A stretch of 64,000 nucleotides of DNA from Polytrichum commune (taxonomy: Eukaryota > Streptophyta > Polytrichopsida > Polytrichales > Polytrichaceae). The notes under the pieces were generated by a model. The model was not told where the DNA came from. It saw nothing but the letters and a program-made list of their open reading frames with translations, and ran no database searches. The stretch covers positions 7,192,501 through 7,256,500 of the forward strand of contig OX485805.1 of assembly GCA_950295325.1 (NCBI GenBank), written 5' to 3'. Positions 41,700-54,654 of the stretch are shown here, piece by piece. Each line of letters opens with the position of its first letter. Position 1 is the first letter of the stretch. A program made the position numbers and the translations under genes.

Positions 41700-43958
41700 A
41701 ATAATAAAAAAACGGTAGTTAAGGTTATTTTCCTCTCTGAAAAGGATCACATAGGCCCTCCTCCCTAGTGTGACTAGTGTTAAACATAGAATGGTTGAAA
41801 ATTAAAAGTTTAAGGGGTCCCACTGTAAGACTTATTTGAATTAAATTTTCAAATTCATGCAGTTTTTGAAATATATTTTACTAATGACGGTTTTCAAGCT
41901 TTATATAGTAAGAATATCTTATATCAAAGAGAAAATCAAATTATAGACATAAGTGATAATGATTATAGTTAGTATATATTTGCACCAAAGACACCCTACT
42001 CTCATGTATTTATATCCAATTTCCAAATCATTCGTTACATGAAGGTATTCAACGAACTTCAAATATGCACTTGACAAATAATATCATTTAATCAAGGTCA
42101 CTTTTTCACAATTCACAAAAAAAAATGCATATGGAAACAAAGTGTAAGCTTCTACATGTAAAGAAAATATTATAGGATTGGGTGTGTCACACAACAAGAT
42201 GGCAAGTGAATACTTCACATGAAGATCTGAATTGTATCTAGGCTTCACAAAATGTGAATATCCTCATTGGAAATTGATCAAAAGCTAGAGTTTGCACCCA
42301 AATTCTAATTACAAGTGTCTGAAAATGGTTAGTGTGCTTTTGAGTGTGTTGTGTGCTTGCTACAATCTATGGTTCGAGTGTGATTGTTTATGCATTGGGT
42401 GTTTGAGCATGCGTCAAGTGGCATGAGCATGGGAGAAATTCAGAATATATCTTGTAATGTAGGATGAAATAGGTGCTCCAATCCACCAAAAAGGCATCTG
42501 CTCTACGAATTGAATTTACAGACCACATGTAGAGCTTGATTTGACATCATTGAATTCAATCTCAAGGTTTGTTTTAATCAAAATATGGTTACAAGGATCC
42601 CCTTCAGCATTTTCATGTTAACTTGTCTGCATACAGATAGCCCCTTTGTAGTTTTGAGAATTGACCAACACTCTCCTTAATTGTACATCAAAGGTGGATA
42701 CACTTATTTGGACTGTGACTTATTATGGTTTCCAACAGACATGTACACATGATTCAAGACTGAAATGTACATATCTGAAACAAGATCATCATTGGTAATC
42801 TATGGGTTTCACTACAAGAATTCATAAAAGGCTCACATGGATTTCATAAGCAACAAGCTCAGCACATGTTTCTCAGTTGAGTTTGCTAATGTGCTCATGT
42901 AATTTTTGAAAATTTTATCAAAGCCCTACACCTGCTGAAATCCTCAGTGACATGTCTCCAAATGTAAGGTGAGTGGTATGTGGCAAGGTTTGTAATAAAA
43001 AATAGATGCCAAAAGGACTCAATCCAATGGTCAAGTTGTCTGTGGAGTAAAAAGTGCCCACAGTAGGCCACATGCTTATATCCAATAACCGAATTTATTA
43101 TAATTCCCAACTCCAATGGCATAGTATGACCCACATGTTGTTTGCTCTGTGAGGGATCATTTAGCAGACCCAGCATTTGCACGAGGTTGGTTTACATACA
43201 AGTGCATTTAAGATCTTAAATAATGCTAAGGACTGCAGCCTGACCATCCACCAACCGATGAAGCAAATTCTAAAGCAGAGAAAATGCCATGAAGTCTTGT
43301 ATTGACCAGAAACTGATTACGAAGAGATGATACAGGTAATAGGATCACATAGCTGTTGACCAGATAACCCAAAGGAAGTCCGGAGTCAGCTTGAATGCAT
43401 TCGGCAGGACAGCATTGCAGTCACGGCATGATAGCTCGGTACTAGATTAACAAGAAAAACTACAATGCCAGCACCATTCACTCGTTTGTCCTTCGGTTAC
43501 AGAACAAACATTGTCACGACAAATCAACCCCAGTGACACAAGACATGGATGCTTCCAAGACAATTCATGACGATCCTGCACCTATTTGGAGTCCAACTGA
43601 ATCCGACCAAATGGTCAAAGTTGGACCCCAGTGACTGCTCACACTGCAGACCTAGTGTTGTTCATCACAAAGGGTATCTCCTGTAAGCACTTGCAAAGTC
43701 AATAGAGTAAACATGACTGGAAGCAACAAGCAAGTTTCCAGATATGTGAAGGTGATTCACCATCTTGCCATTAAACAATGTACATACAAATCGCAAATTG
43801 TCCAGCAAAGACTATTTATTGACATACCAGTTCATAAACAACACAATTGCATAAACTGCCTCCGAGACAAGTGACCTCGAAGAAACAAGTAAACTACTTC
43901 AGAGTGATCCTTTCCAACAACATTCATGCAATTTGTCAAGAAAATCTTACAACATCGA
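41700..43958. other. Intergenic DNA downstream of SAR1
   Basis: No repeat boundary or recognised gene. Frames at 42895-43182 (minus) and 43847-44155 (plus) have no recognisable domain. On the minus strand AATAAA at 43959-43964 is a candidate poly(A) signal for SAR1, about 650 nt after the stop. Confidence 0.35.
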
Positions 43959-44609
43959 TTTATTCTGGGGGCAGAAGTCTGCCATATGAGTTACAAGTAT
44001 CAAGACCAATAAACTTTACACAATGGTTTGAAAGTGTGACCAAATGGTCGAACAGATGCCAGGAAACCCTACTGCACCTACCCTCCATATGTAAAATTAC
44101 CTTCACCACCTCTCAGCCCTCTTACAACCTAGGCACCGACAAGTTCGTAGGATGATGGCACTTCACTGCAACTGAGCTAGCGGTCCAGGGGGTTTACTAG
44201 CCAGTGTTAAGGAGCTCAATCCTTCCACTATCAAGGACCAAAACATGCACCAGGAAGGCTTCATCAACCACTCTTCCACATGCAAAGTAATTCAAAAAAA
44301 ATCCTGGCTCTAAACGAATATCCAAGAACCAGCCCCTAAGTGCAAAATCTGGGCAAACACTGCTGTTGCTGACCAATTAACATCTGCAGATGAGAGTCCT
44401 AAGTTATACTAAGTCACTTCTACGATCTGTAAAGGGTTACGGTTTTCAGCCCCACCCTACCCTGCTGCAGTCAACCTGCTCCGGCCAAACCTCCATAACA
44501 AAACTACTACTGTGCATAGAGTTTACCAACATCCAACCCTGAGTCCCAACATCCACTTCCTACTCCATACAAACTCCGTGCATGTCCACCAACAGCCTAA
44601 CCTTCCTAA

Positions 44610-45929
44610 CTACTTGATGTACTGTGACATCCACTTGATGCCCTCTCCATACCCCATCTTTCGCACAATACTGCACATGAAAACCTCAATAGGTCGCATG
44701 TTGGTCTCCCCAAGATTCACCTTACCCTTCCCTGTGGTATAGTTGCTTAGCCCCAACGAGTACCTCAGCTCGTCCTCTGATGCTGCATAGGGAATGTCAA
44801 TCTTGTTGCCCAAAATCAGAAAGGGAACTTGCGCGAGTGAGTCATCTGACAAAAGCGCATCCAGCTCCTTCTTTGACTCTGGAAACCTTTCCTTGTCTGC
44901 TGCGTCTACCAAGTAGACAATACCATCAACCTGCATAGGTATATCATGGTCAGGAACAAGCTAACCTTGAGCCTCAGCCTTAAATTGCCCACCTTGTGCT
45001 CCCTTCACATCCCCTATCAATCACAACCATAATGTGTATGCAAACCCTAAAAGGAATTTGATCCTTAGTGCGTGTGTACAAGTTGTTAGAACAGTGTGAA
45101 TTGGTACGAATCCCAGCTCATTTCTAAAGAACTGGACCTTGACAAAAGTAACCCTAACTGCCAAATATCACAACCTCCTCCTATTTTAACAGCCTGTAAC
45201 AGCTTCGAAGCTCACGAAACAGCACAACCTACTCATTTCACCCTACTCAAATAGACATCTTTCTCTAGCGTCTTGCACGCGACTGAGATCATCCGTCACA
45301 CCAACCAAAAAAAAGTTCAACTGCCACATCATTCAATCCCAGGACACCCGCCCAATGACAACCTCCAGAACGGAATAGAAACGCCACAGGGGCGACGGTA
45401 CCATACCTTAGCGTAATAGTCTTTCCACACTCGTCTGGCGATCTGGTGACCCCCCAAGTCAAACGCTTTGAACTTGATTTTCCCGATGCTCAGCTCTTCC
45501 GATGTAGGATACTGCGTAGGTTGATGCTGCGCTAGCCTCTGTATTGTAAAAAGCGCCAACACAATCCCATAAGAAAAATTACACCAAGTACCAGGAGATG
45601 ACACTCACGTGCCACGACCATCGCCCCGACTCAAAAACCACTACCAGATCGATTCCTTATACATCACCATCATCATCACCATCGCCACATAACATCACAT
45701 AACATAACATCAAACCCCCATACCCCCATACACACTTATATACAAACCCTACCACACGAAAGAAAAGCACCTAAATCGTAAGAAACGTGAACCTCCCCAC
45801 CTCATCCTTGAGCATGTGCAGCAACGTGGTCTTGCCCGCGTTGTCCAGACCGAGGAACAGGATTTTGGCCTCCTTCTGCCATAACCCTAGAGTGGCAAGC
45901 ACGCTGTAGAACCAATCGAACAAAAACAT
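44610..45929 (-). CDS. SAR1: Small GTPase SAR1 (COPII coat assembly), three exons, 193 aa
   Basis: SAR1 is the GTPase that starts COPII vesicle budding at the endoplasmic reticulum. On the minus strand the coding exons are 45929-45801 (43 codons), 45538-45407 (44 codons) and 44930-44610 (106 codons plus stop), with GT-AG introns of 262 and 476 bp, all in phase 0. The total of 193 residues is the usual plant SAR1 length. Motifs: amphipathic start [17 protein letters not shown] that inserts into the ER membrane; P-loop GLDNAGKT (27-34); DLGGH (70-74) with the catalytic His74; NKID (129-132); and [12 protein letters not shown] near the C-terminus. No frame damage; it looks functional. There is no lipidation signal, as expected. 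Plants often have several SAR1 genes, so the paralogue is not assigned. Confidence 0.95.
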
Positions 45930-46335
45930 CTTCCTCCGTTGCTCGAGCCTTCACGGCTCCGTCTTTCTCTCCCGCCAAGCTCACAAGCTTCTGTTCCCGA
46001 ACCGATTCGCACCTCGCCTCGCCGTGCCGTGCCAGGAATGGCGCCTCCCGGATGCGCTCGAAAGAGCTATGGTGAAACAAACCCCCGAGCTCCTCCCTGT
46101 CCTCTCTTGTGTTGTGGTCTGATGAGTATGCTGCCTGTCTAACTTACCCTTCGGAGCACGAGAGACTCACAGCCAGAGAGAGAGAGAGAGAGACACGCGG
46201 TAACTTTTTTGATTACTTAGTCCTGTGTGCGTGGTAAATAACCTTTGGGTAATTTCCTACTTACCATATGGTAAACTGGATGAGTGGACTTGACTGGGTC
46301 GGTGCTATTGAGCGGGTGCTTTTTCTTTAGCCTTG
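45930..46335 (-). promoter_or_regulatory. SAR1 5' leader and promoter region
   Basis: Upstream of the ATG on the minus strand. It carries a GA (CT on the minus strand) microsatellite at 46175-46193, a common element in plant 5' leaders. No clear TATA box was found. Frames here (45802-46080, 45939-46142) overlap exon 1 or the leader and are not genes. Confidence 0.45.
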
Positions 46336-46421
46336 GGGGGCCAAACATAGTTTCACAGGGCTCATGATAGATAGATCATCATACAATGGCCGCCCTAAGT
46401 CAACCCTTCTTTCTCTAATAA
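46336..46421. repeat. Dispersed module with CAACCCTTCTTTCT, copy 1
   Basis: The segment from GGGGGGCCAAACATAGTTTCAC to GGCCGCCCTAAGTCAACCCT recurs, diverged, at about 48150-48240 and 48417-48510, each followed by a Harbinger-like end or its relic. Confidence 0.6.
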
Positions 46422-47148
46422 GGGCTTGTTTACACTTAGGGCCACTTCACACACGAGCCAAGGGCCATGCCCGTGTAGTTGTGAGGGCCCTTGATATTCA
46501 TCCAAAGGCCGTACCACCGACATGGCTTCTCGGAATTTGCATCACGCCTATCTGTTGGAGGTGCCAAATTCTAGCAGACCACGAAACATTAGTTATAGTC
46601 TTTCATGTAGGTATCCATGCAAACTTTTCATTCGTGGTAACTTCTTTGGGCTCTTAGGGCCTTCACCTTCTAGTATGAAGTGAACTTGGATGGTCTTCGC
46701 CTTTTTGACCAATGAGAGATTCTTAAAATGCAATAGTCACATGCCTTTCGTCTCATGGGTGAAGTGGCCCTTACGGCATTAGGTCATGGCTCTTAAATAA
46801 CCATGGTACCCCGCTTTTTGGACAAGAGCGTAGAGAAGTCCATGGACTATATCCCAAAGTCTTTTGAAGGTCACAAGCCCTTAGTGTAAATTCAAATTTC
46901 CACCACACCTTCCGCCGAGCCTACCTTCAAGAGTTGTCCCAAAAATTCACCCTACAATTTCGACCAACATTGTCCATACTTGCCATGTAGGGTTTCATGT
47001 AGATTTTTCATCCACTAAGAATGTTATGGGTTGTAGTCCAAAATTTCCCTCGTGTAAACATACAATGGGAGCATGTGACACTCTAAACCGATGAGAATTT
47101 GAGGATTTTAAGGAGTTGTGGCCTAATGGCTTTCAAGTAAACATGCCC
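46422..47148. mobile_element. Outer Harbinger-like MITE (TAA duplication)
   Basis: Ends GGGCTTGTTTAC (46422-46433) and GTAAACATGCCC (47137-47148) are inverted with one change. TAA flanks both (46419-46421, 47149-47151). It is interrupted by the 46439-46770 element. Confidence 0.65.
46439..46770. mobile_element. Inner Harbinger-like MITE (TTA duplication)
   Basis: Left end GGGCCACTTCACAC, right end GGGTGAAGTGGCCC, flanked by TTA (46436-46438, 46771-46773). Related elements lie at 50680-51178 and 62650-63215, and the ends resemble those of the 28516-30031 element. An internal foldback around 46519-46580 is shared with the relatives. Confidence 0.75.
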
Positions 47149-47151
47149 TAA

Positions 47152-48530
47152 GGTAGAGAGTGCTTAAACCAACCCTTTGGTTGATTTAGACTATATGTAG
47201 CATCCAAAGCATATAAGACATGGCATGTATGTCTTGGCAAATGCAACCACATCATCATAAAAGATAAAAGAATATTTTTCACTACAACTTGAATAGAGTA
47301 CGAAATTATTTTCACAACATATATTTACCTTCTCAATGTCATCATACAGGGGGGTCTTGAGTAGGCCACTATTTAATTGGAAAGCAAATTCTTTATAGCC
47401 TTAATCCATCCACAACTAGCCATTTTCCAACATGTCCTACCCTTGAGAGTCAGCTTGTCACGACCTTAATCCATATGTCCCCATATGTCAACATGTGGGC
47501 ACAAAACCATCCACATTAACTTGTGAAGTGGACCCCATAACATATTGACTTGATTTGTCCACAAGCCAACACATCACTTACGAACTTTAGTGATATTGTC
47601 ATCTCATGCATCATGTGTAACGAAACCTAGCTAACTATATTTTCCTTTTAGCCTTTGTTGACTCCAAGTAGCCATTGACATGTCCAATCAATGCCCAACC
47701 TCACTAATGTAGTTAACACAATATTGATCATTGAGCTACGTATTTACAATGAGACGGATTTAGGTTACATAAAGGAATTGGAATGGGAGGATGATCTAGG
47801 AGACACATTTAAGGAGGGGTTAGAATTAGTTGCCTCTATCTTAGTAACTTGGGTTGGCTCTTAGACCCCCTTTCCACTACTTTACATTATGTACAATTCT
47901 TAAGGTACGTGGCCTTGTTGTGGGCACTCTCGATTACTTACACATCCAATTTTGATTGTTGAATCGGATTGAGAATCATCTCCTTTGGTTATTAATTGCA
48001 AATTACGACAAGCAAATATTGTCATTTTCAAGTTTCAAAAATCGGAGTTGAGATGCTAAAGCTTGAAAAGGTCAAAGTGAGATCTTCCTCCTCATAAACA
48101 ATCACATTGAGTCATTGACCCTATTGACAACGTGCTTATCTTTAGCTTGGTCTCCATACATCATTTTTCGCAAGGCTCAAGGTAGATCACCGTAGAAAAG
48201 CCGCCCTAAATCAACCCTTGTCTCACTAACTTAGGTTGGGTCTTAGGACTCTTTACACTAAGGTTTGTGGGAATTCCAACTCTACGTGTGATTTCGGTTG
48301 TTGGATCAAAATGAAAGATCGTGATGTTAGAATTGGACTTGAGATGAAAGTTAAATTGGACATTTTCCTTCCTATACGATGATTACATTGACCCTATCAA
48401 GCAACGTGTTTTTCTTAGCATGGGCTCCAAACAAAGTTTCACATGTTCATGAAATATCATCATAGAATGGCCGTCCCAAGTCAACCCTTCTTTCTATAAC
48501 TTAGGTTGTGTCTTAGGCCCTTTTACACTA
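47152..48530. other. Repeat-rich intergenic DNA
   Basis: Holds decayed modules at about 47830-47960, 48150-48260 and 48417-48545 related to 46336-46438, sharing TAGTAACTTGGGTTGG-like and GTGGCCTTGTTGTGGGCACTC stretches (the latter again at 48840). No gene. Confidence 0.45.
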
Positions 48531-48832
48531 GGGGTAGGTTTACAATAGGGTCCAAAACCAAACAACTCCAAAATCAAGCTATTCGATTGATTGGGAGTAT
48601 AATTTTGGACTTAAGGAGTTTGCACTAGGGCTTAAATCCAAACTATGAGATAATGAAGTGGCATCACATTCCCATCAAATCTCGTCGATCCTGACTCAAG
48701 GAAATACTCCACCCAATTCGCAAAACCATATTTCAAGTTCGAGTCCAATCTTGAGTCCAAACGTAAGGTCCATAAAGGGGTTTTTGGATCCCCTAATTTT
48801 CTTAAATCCATAGTCTAATGTAAGCCCACCCC
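48531..48832. mobile_element. Probable MITE, 302 bp
   Basis: Ends GGGGTAGGTTTACA and TGTAAGCCCACCCC are inverted with two changes. I could not identify a clear target duplication. The interior has no frame. Confidence 0.45.
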
Positions 48833-49247
48833 AATGTGTGTGGCCTTGTTATGGGCACTCCTAACTCCATGTGCAATTTTGACCATTGCCTATGCTAAGC
48901 AATAGGTTCCTTCAGTTAGCAATTGGGGATCGCAAAGATTGTCATTTTCAAGTTTTGGGATCGGAGATAGAATGGCAAAGCTATAAAAGGTCACAATGGA
49001 GATCTTCCTTCTCGTCAAACAATCACATTGACCCTTTCAAATTTGTTAAAATGTTGAACATGGGATGGTGTCTTGTAGCACTTGCTTCTCACTTTAATAT
49101 TTGGGTTTGACAAGATTTTGTCCAAATCTTAAATACCGCATCTTCAAGCTCTCAATAGCTTGAGCAAGTGTAAAGTGGTCATGTTCAAAGCAAAATATCT
49201 AGTCATGAACATTATTAAACAAATAAAATTAAGATTATGTCCTAAGC
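48833..49247. other. Intergenic DNA
   Basis: Contains another GTGGCCTTGTTATGGGCACTC module. Nothing else is seen. Confidence 0.4.
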
Positions 49248-49575
49248 TACCGTAACACCATAGCAGGTTCATCACCTGGCGAACGAATATTTTTTTTTTG
49301 AAAAATAAGGTTCGTTTGCTAAAAATAGATTTATTTGAAATTCGTTCTTCTATTTTGAGGAAAAAAAATAATTCATCCTGGAACAGAGTAGATGTACGGG
49401 GATGACAACTTAAATTGATTTTTTCAACAGAGTCTGCTTCACCCAACTTTCTGGATTTTCGTTCTTTTCATAATATAATTTTCCATAATTTCGTTCTTCA
49501 TGGCCTGGAATTTCTGATTTTTTTCGTTTTTTTTTTGGAATTATTTAAGAACGAACCTGCTATGGTGTTACGGTA
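49248..49575. mobile_element. 328-bp MITE with TA-flanked 21-bp TIRs
   Basis: Perfect inverted ends CCGTAACACCATAGCAGGTT(C) at 49250-49270 and its inverse at 49553-49573, with TA on each outer side. A TA duplication suggests a Tc1/mariner (Stowaway-like) origin. Subterminal GAACGAA motifs repeat inside both ends. No coding capacity. Confidence 0.75.
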
Positions 49576-50445
49576 TAAGGAACTACAATACTAAACATGT
49601 CATTGCCATATCTAATGGTTGGAGATTACCTCGAAGTTGCTCAAGAAAATGACTACATGGACATGTAAAAGCAATTATACCTTTCACACCTATTAATATC
49701 AATTGAAAGTTATTACAAGTGAAAAACAACATGACCCATTGTATTTATGTGTGGGTTGAAAATTAGGGTCATTCCTAAATCAACAAACCATTCATATTCA
49801 TATTCAAATTGATTAGTGTTCCGCGTTGCTTTACCCAATCAATGATAATAATATCTTTATAATATGAAATTTGAATGGTGTTATAGTACTTGTAAATGTA
49901 GATTGAATCTCGAGATTGTACTTATCATATGAAAATATATCAATAAACTATGGACATTGAGATACTAAAATGGTGTTGTTTAAGATTGAATTCTTTGGTA
50001 TGGTATTAAGATTATATTTGCCAACCCACATGTTATGTAAAAAAAGTTGATTCCATATTCCTGGTTTGGAGCATATGGTGCTATGGGTTAAAAAATGCCG
50101 TGGGCTATGAAAAGTTACATTGACCAAAATTATCATGGTATGTGAAATAGTATAATGGACCACATTAATAAGTGTATAAGGTGTAGTAGGTTCATGACGT
50201 AATGAAACTCAATAAGTTCAATGGGTAATCTAGTAGTCTTATTAAAGTACACTAAGGCTAAGGGCTAAGGGCCAACCACCATAGTTGATGCAATGAATTC
50301 CTTAACACATGGCCCAACAAACACATGATTAGTGGAAGATGGTTATCACATTGGAATTGAGGTTGCAACCACTTTCCTCATAAATTTTGGAGCTCGTTCT
50401 TGATCAAGGTGACGCTTTTAGTGGTAATTACATGGTCATATCCCT
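49576..50445. other. AT-rich intergenic DNA
   Basis: No gene or repeat boundary recognised. Confidence 0.4.
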
Positions 50446-50465
50446 CCCCCCCCCCCCCCTCCCCC
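50446..50465. repeat. Poly-C run
   Basis: 14 C, one T, then 5 C. It resembles the right end of a poly-G transposon, but no left partner or target duplication was found. Confidence 0.6.
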
Positions 50466-50679
50466 ATAATAAAAATAATAAGATTATGTTCACTATGGAA
50501 CTTAGAATGAGTATCATCTTTGAAATATATGTTTTTTTGGTGTCCGCTCTTGGAGCCACACCAAACCACATACCACTCAAATACATGCATCCTAATAAAA
50601 AAGAGTAACCAAATACAACTTGTTCACCTTAAGAATCCTTGACAACCCATTGACTTGGGACCCACAAAATGAGAACTCA

Positions 50680-51178
50680 TGGCCACTACACACACGAGCC
50701 AAGAGCCGTGACCATGAAATTGTGAGAGCCCAAAAGAAAGTGTCCAAAGGCCGTCCCAACACACCTCCAAAATCATGCAGTGTGGTCACGGACCCTCAAG
50801 TGCAGTGTGAAGTCATATGTGACCAAGACCTCAACCTAATGCTATTTCAATGAATTTCTATTCATGTGGGTCCTCACACATGATCAAATAAAATAAACCT
50901 ATAGTTGTGAGCGTTCGGAATGCCATGGTCTCCTGGTTTTGCGTTAGGCCTACCTCCAAGAGGTGGTTTTCGAAAATAGTCCAAGTGACCATGGAACATG
51001 ATCCATTCAATGTCATGCAGGAACCCACATAGACTTTACATCCATCTTGCATTCACATACTCCGTTGGTCCCCCAAGCGCAGTGTGAAGCAAACTTGGAC
51101 CGGGCTTGCCTTTTCCACCAATGAGAGTGCTTGAAGTGTATTGGTCACGGGCTCTCAGTCTCATGTGTGGAGCGGCCC
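50680..51178. mobile_element. Harbinger-like MITE, diverged (TCA duplication)
   Basis: Left end TGGCCACTACACACACGAGC, right end CATGTGTGGAGCGGCCC, flanked by TCA (50677-50679, 51179-51181). The interior matches 46439-46770 and 62650-63215, including AAAGGCCGTCCC and CCAATGAGAG. Divergence suggests an older copy. Confidence 0.65.
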
Positions 51179-51181
51179 TCA

Positions 51182-51888
51182 AACTCTGAACACTCCAAAG
51201 CGACCTCCATGAAGTGCCTTGAGATTTTGACTGAAAGAGTGTCCAAAATGACTGAGAACTCCAGTTGTAGTCAACCATGAATGAGATCCCTCCATGTGGG
51301 CAAACCAACCCGTACATTGGTTCCTTGGAGACAAAGGTTTAAGCATCCAACAAAGAATTAAGCATCCAACAAGGAACGAGTGTATGGGTTGGTTCGCCCA
51401 AATCCTCTAGGTGTGCTACATAAGTATTTTAAGCTTGGCAAGAAGTTGTAACTCACAAATGAGTGAATAAGATTGAGTGAGACGGTCTCGGCCAATGAGA
51501 AGGCTCCTTTCTCTAAGCAAAGGGCCATTATCAAGGGCTACGGTTTTCAAGACATGAATGAATGTGGGTTACCCTATAATGGAGCCTTCTAGCAATATCC
51601 AACATTGACATGTGTCGTGTTACGTAACCGGAGATGATTGGATGATATTTCATTCAATAAGTACTTTGTTGTGTTGTGGACACTTGTGTCTTATAGTGCT
51701 ACCAAACCTCTTTGTAGAAGCAACCACATCATCAAAGTACGAATGGTAGGTGTCATATGCAAATGTTAGTCCCATATATATAGGGCAATAGAATTTGGAT
51801 CGTTGGATTGTCAATCACAACAAAAGATAATAAATAATGTTAAGAACCGGGCCAGTATTTTGGCTAGATTCTACAAGCATTCAGGTGC
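51182..51888. other. Intergenic DNA
   Basis: Contains a short direct repeat of TTAAGCATCCAACAA (51340-51380). No gene. Confidence 0.4.
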
Positions 51889-52036
51889 ATAACATTATTG
51901 AGTGTTGTGCTTCCGTTATGTGGGCCCTTGGGATATAACCGTGGGATGACTTCGATTTATATTGAGCTCCCAACATCCCATAGTTATATTCTCAAGGCCC
52001 ACAAAATGAAGAACACATCAATGAATAATGTGTTGT
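51889..52036. repeat. Foldback with about 55-bp arms
   Basis: 51891-51948 and 51985-52034 are imperfect inverted copies: AACATTATTGA / TGAATAATGT, GTGGGCCCTTGGGATATAAC / TTATATTCTCAAGGCCCAC, GTGGGATG / CATCCCAT. Spacer about 36 bp. The size fits a small-RNA precursor or a tiny foldback element. Confidence 0.7.
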
Positions 52037-52140
52037 CATTTTTTCAAAGCCCACTAGAAGAATTAAGTTAAATTTTATTGTTGTCATTTCGGACTAATTA
52101 CCATGGAGTGCTTTGTATTAAGATTTCTAGAGCCAACTCA

Positions 52141-52141
<1 letters not shown>

Positions 52142-52200
<59 letters not shown>

Positions 52201-52201
52201 G
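52142..52201. repeat. TTG microsatellite
   Basis: 20 uninterrupted TTG units. Confidence 0.95.
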
Positions 52202-52820
52202 CTTAAGTGCCACATGGAGTTATTCACAAGTTTCTTTTAGCAATGTGAGGTGGACAAGTGGAAAAATAAAAATGAACATGGACTTTGATAAATAGTTTTA
52301 GAAAATTTTACAGACTCTGTATGTTCTTTTTTTTTAATACAAAAACATGTAGTTTTCTAAACAAATTGAATATTTTATAGAAGATATTGGTTGCATATCA
52401 CATGTCAATTGCAAAGCGGAAGCACATATGTCACAAAGTTATCACACTCACAACATTCAATTATCTTTGTAGTGGCAATTTAGGGACAAACACTATATTA
52501 AATAAGTATTGTCATGAATGATTAAAATTTGGATGAAACCCATGCCGATTGTTGAAACAATGTTTGGTATATCCTGCATCTTATACGTCATGAAATACGT
52601 CATGGATGATTGAAATTTAGATTAAAAATCACTTAGTAAGTGATAGTAATTGCAACATTATAAACACAAAATGTCCAAATATATTACAAGGCATGACAAA
52701 CAAATGCTAGGTTTACATTTAGTTTCAGTGACACGACACATGCAGTTTACAATGAGCATTGAGCAAGACACGTAGAATTGGTGACACTAAATACAACATT
52801 TAGTGTACTTTTTATATTCA
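52202..52820. other. AT-rich intergenic DNA
   Basis: No gene. The last 90 bp already carry CACTAAAT / ATTTAGTG motifs. Confidence 0.4.
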
Positions 52821-53143
52821 CTACTACACTAAATATGATATTTAATGTTTTTATATATTTAATGTTGTTACCACCCTACCATGCTCAACACTAATTTTCA
52901 ATTCCTTGATAATTAGTGTCAGAAGATATGCTAGAAGATATGCTGGACTTCTCCTTTTATCATTTTTTTTCCATATCCTTACTTACACTAAATTCGAACA
53001 TGTAACTTCCACATATTACCGTAGTTGATATTTAGTGTTTGAGTTTACATTTAATGTAATTTACTTTCATAAGGTTATCGACATTTAGTGTATGCGTTTG
53101 TATTTAGTGTATCAAACACTCAATATCATATTTAGTGTAGTAG
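52821..53143. mobile_element. 323-bp MITE with perfect 22-bp TIRs and CACTAAAT clusters
   Basis: Left CTACTACACTAAATATGATA (with TT following) at 52821-52842 is exactly inverted at 53122-53143. The interior has at least seven copies of ACACTAAAT or ATTTAGTGT in both orientations. The target duplication is not clear (TATTCA versus TATTGA). Clustered subterminal repeats recall CACTA elements; that is inference. Confidence 0.65.
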
Positions 53144-54180
53144 TTATTGAATAATTGCTCTGTAATCCTTTGGCAGAGCTTTAGCCGACGAATGTTTCAT
53201 CTTTGAATACCTAGACCTCTTTTGACCTCAAAGGTCATATTTAGCTTAGTAGGTTGATGAATCTACCAAAGCATATTGCCAAATTAGAGGATCCTTACCA
53301 AAGTATATTGCCCTTATGTCTTGGCAAGGGCAAAGACATAAAAGTTTCAATACTAGAGCTAAGATGAACGATTTTGGTGTTGTGCAAGACATTTCATGAA
53401 TGACGGGTAGCACTTTACCCACATCCAACGTCTACCTTATGTCTAGTTGAGTTATTATGCATTCTTCACACGTGCTTCCCATGCTCATGGTGACACGTTC
53501 AAGATAGAAAGTGATTTGGAAAACTTACTCACTTTGACTTCAAAGTCACTAACTTACGGTAGCCAACAACATAGTCAAATGAATGATGCTCGGGTCGAGT
53601 ATCATGATTCAAATCAAATCGCATAAAATTCATGTTAAATCGACTTGGGCGTTTTTGGGTTTGCTTCTTTTACATTTGCAAAACGTATGTCAATTACATG
53701 ATAAACTAAGAGACATATTATTGTGAGACGTGTTATAATAACTCCATTTGTACACCAAAGTTGTTGAGAATTATTAAAGCAAGTTGGAGATGAATATCAA
53801 ATCGGATTTTGAGCACACATAAATGACCAAGTTTAGATATTGTGCATTTTGGAAGTGATCATCATGTTTTAAGCATAGTTGCACAACTTCATAGCAAGAT
53901 TTCATTTTCATTTGTGCAATTTGGTGCTCACAAGCGAGCATACTAACATGTTTGGGGTCACTTTCGATTTGAGACAAGACAAAGTCATATTTTGTAATCA
54001 TTTTGAGAACATTGTATCCATATATCCAATAGGTGTTTTGGTGGCAAAGTTTTAAACACAAACCATGTTTGTTTGGATGTTGTAGACTAATTTTCTACAA
54101 ACCATTTGAAATATGAGTAGATGTATAAAATATAACATCAATCAAAGCATATGTGAGCTTCAAAAAATACTCGTGCTACA
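53144..54180. other. AT-rich intergenic DNA
   Basis: No supported gene; the minus frame at 53774-54061 has no recognised domain. Confidence 0.4.
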
Positions 54181-54654
54181 CTTGAAAGAATGGTGAAGTC
54201 GGAGTGTTGCAACGCTACCACCTCCACAAACACAACCAACATCCATGAGCAACCACAATGAACAAGCCCCCAAATTGCCCATGCCTAGCATGTTGAAGTC
54301 TGAGAAACTACACACTCTACCCAACATAACACAAATCCAGTTGAAGTGTCAACAAGAAAGACTCCACACAACCTCAACACATACTCTATACACCAAATAA
54401 CATAAACATACCCACAAAGCTCCACAAATCCATACACATAATATGCCTCCTAATACCCCTCCAAGATCTAACCTCCCAACATAAGGATTGTGCCCACATT
54501 CCACCAAAACCCTCCTAGTTTGCTATTATCAGCTCAACACAACCATAATCGCCAAAACGCGTCGAAGATGCACACAATACTCGTCAAACGCCCTCCTTCC
54601 AATACCAACACAAGACCCATGCTTGATCACAAGCATGCTTATCAGAGCCCTACA

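Noticed and set aside
45802-46142. Frames around the SAR1 start on either strand
   Set aside because: They overlap SAR1 exon 1 or its leader in other frames; the SAR1 frame is certain.
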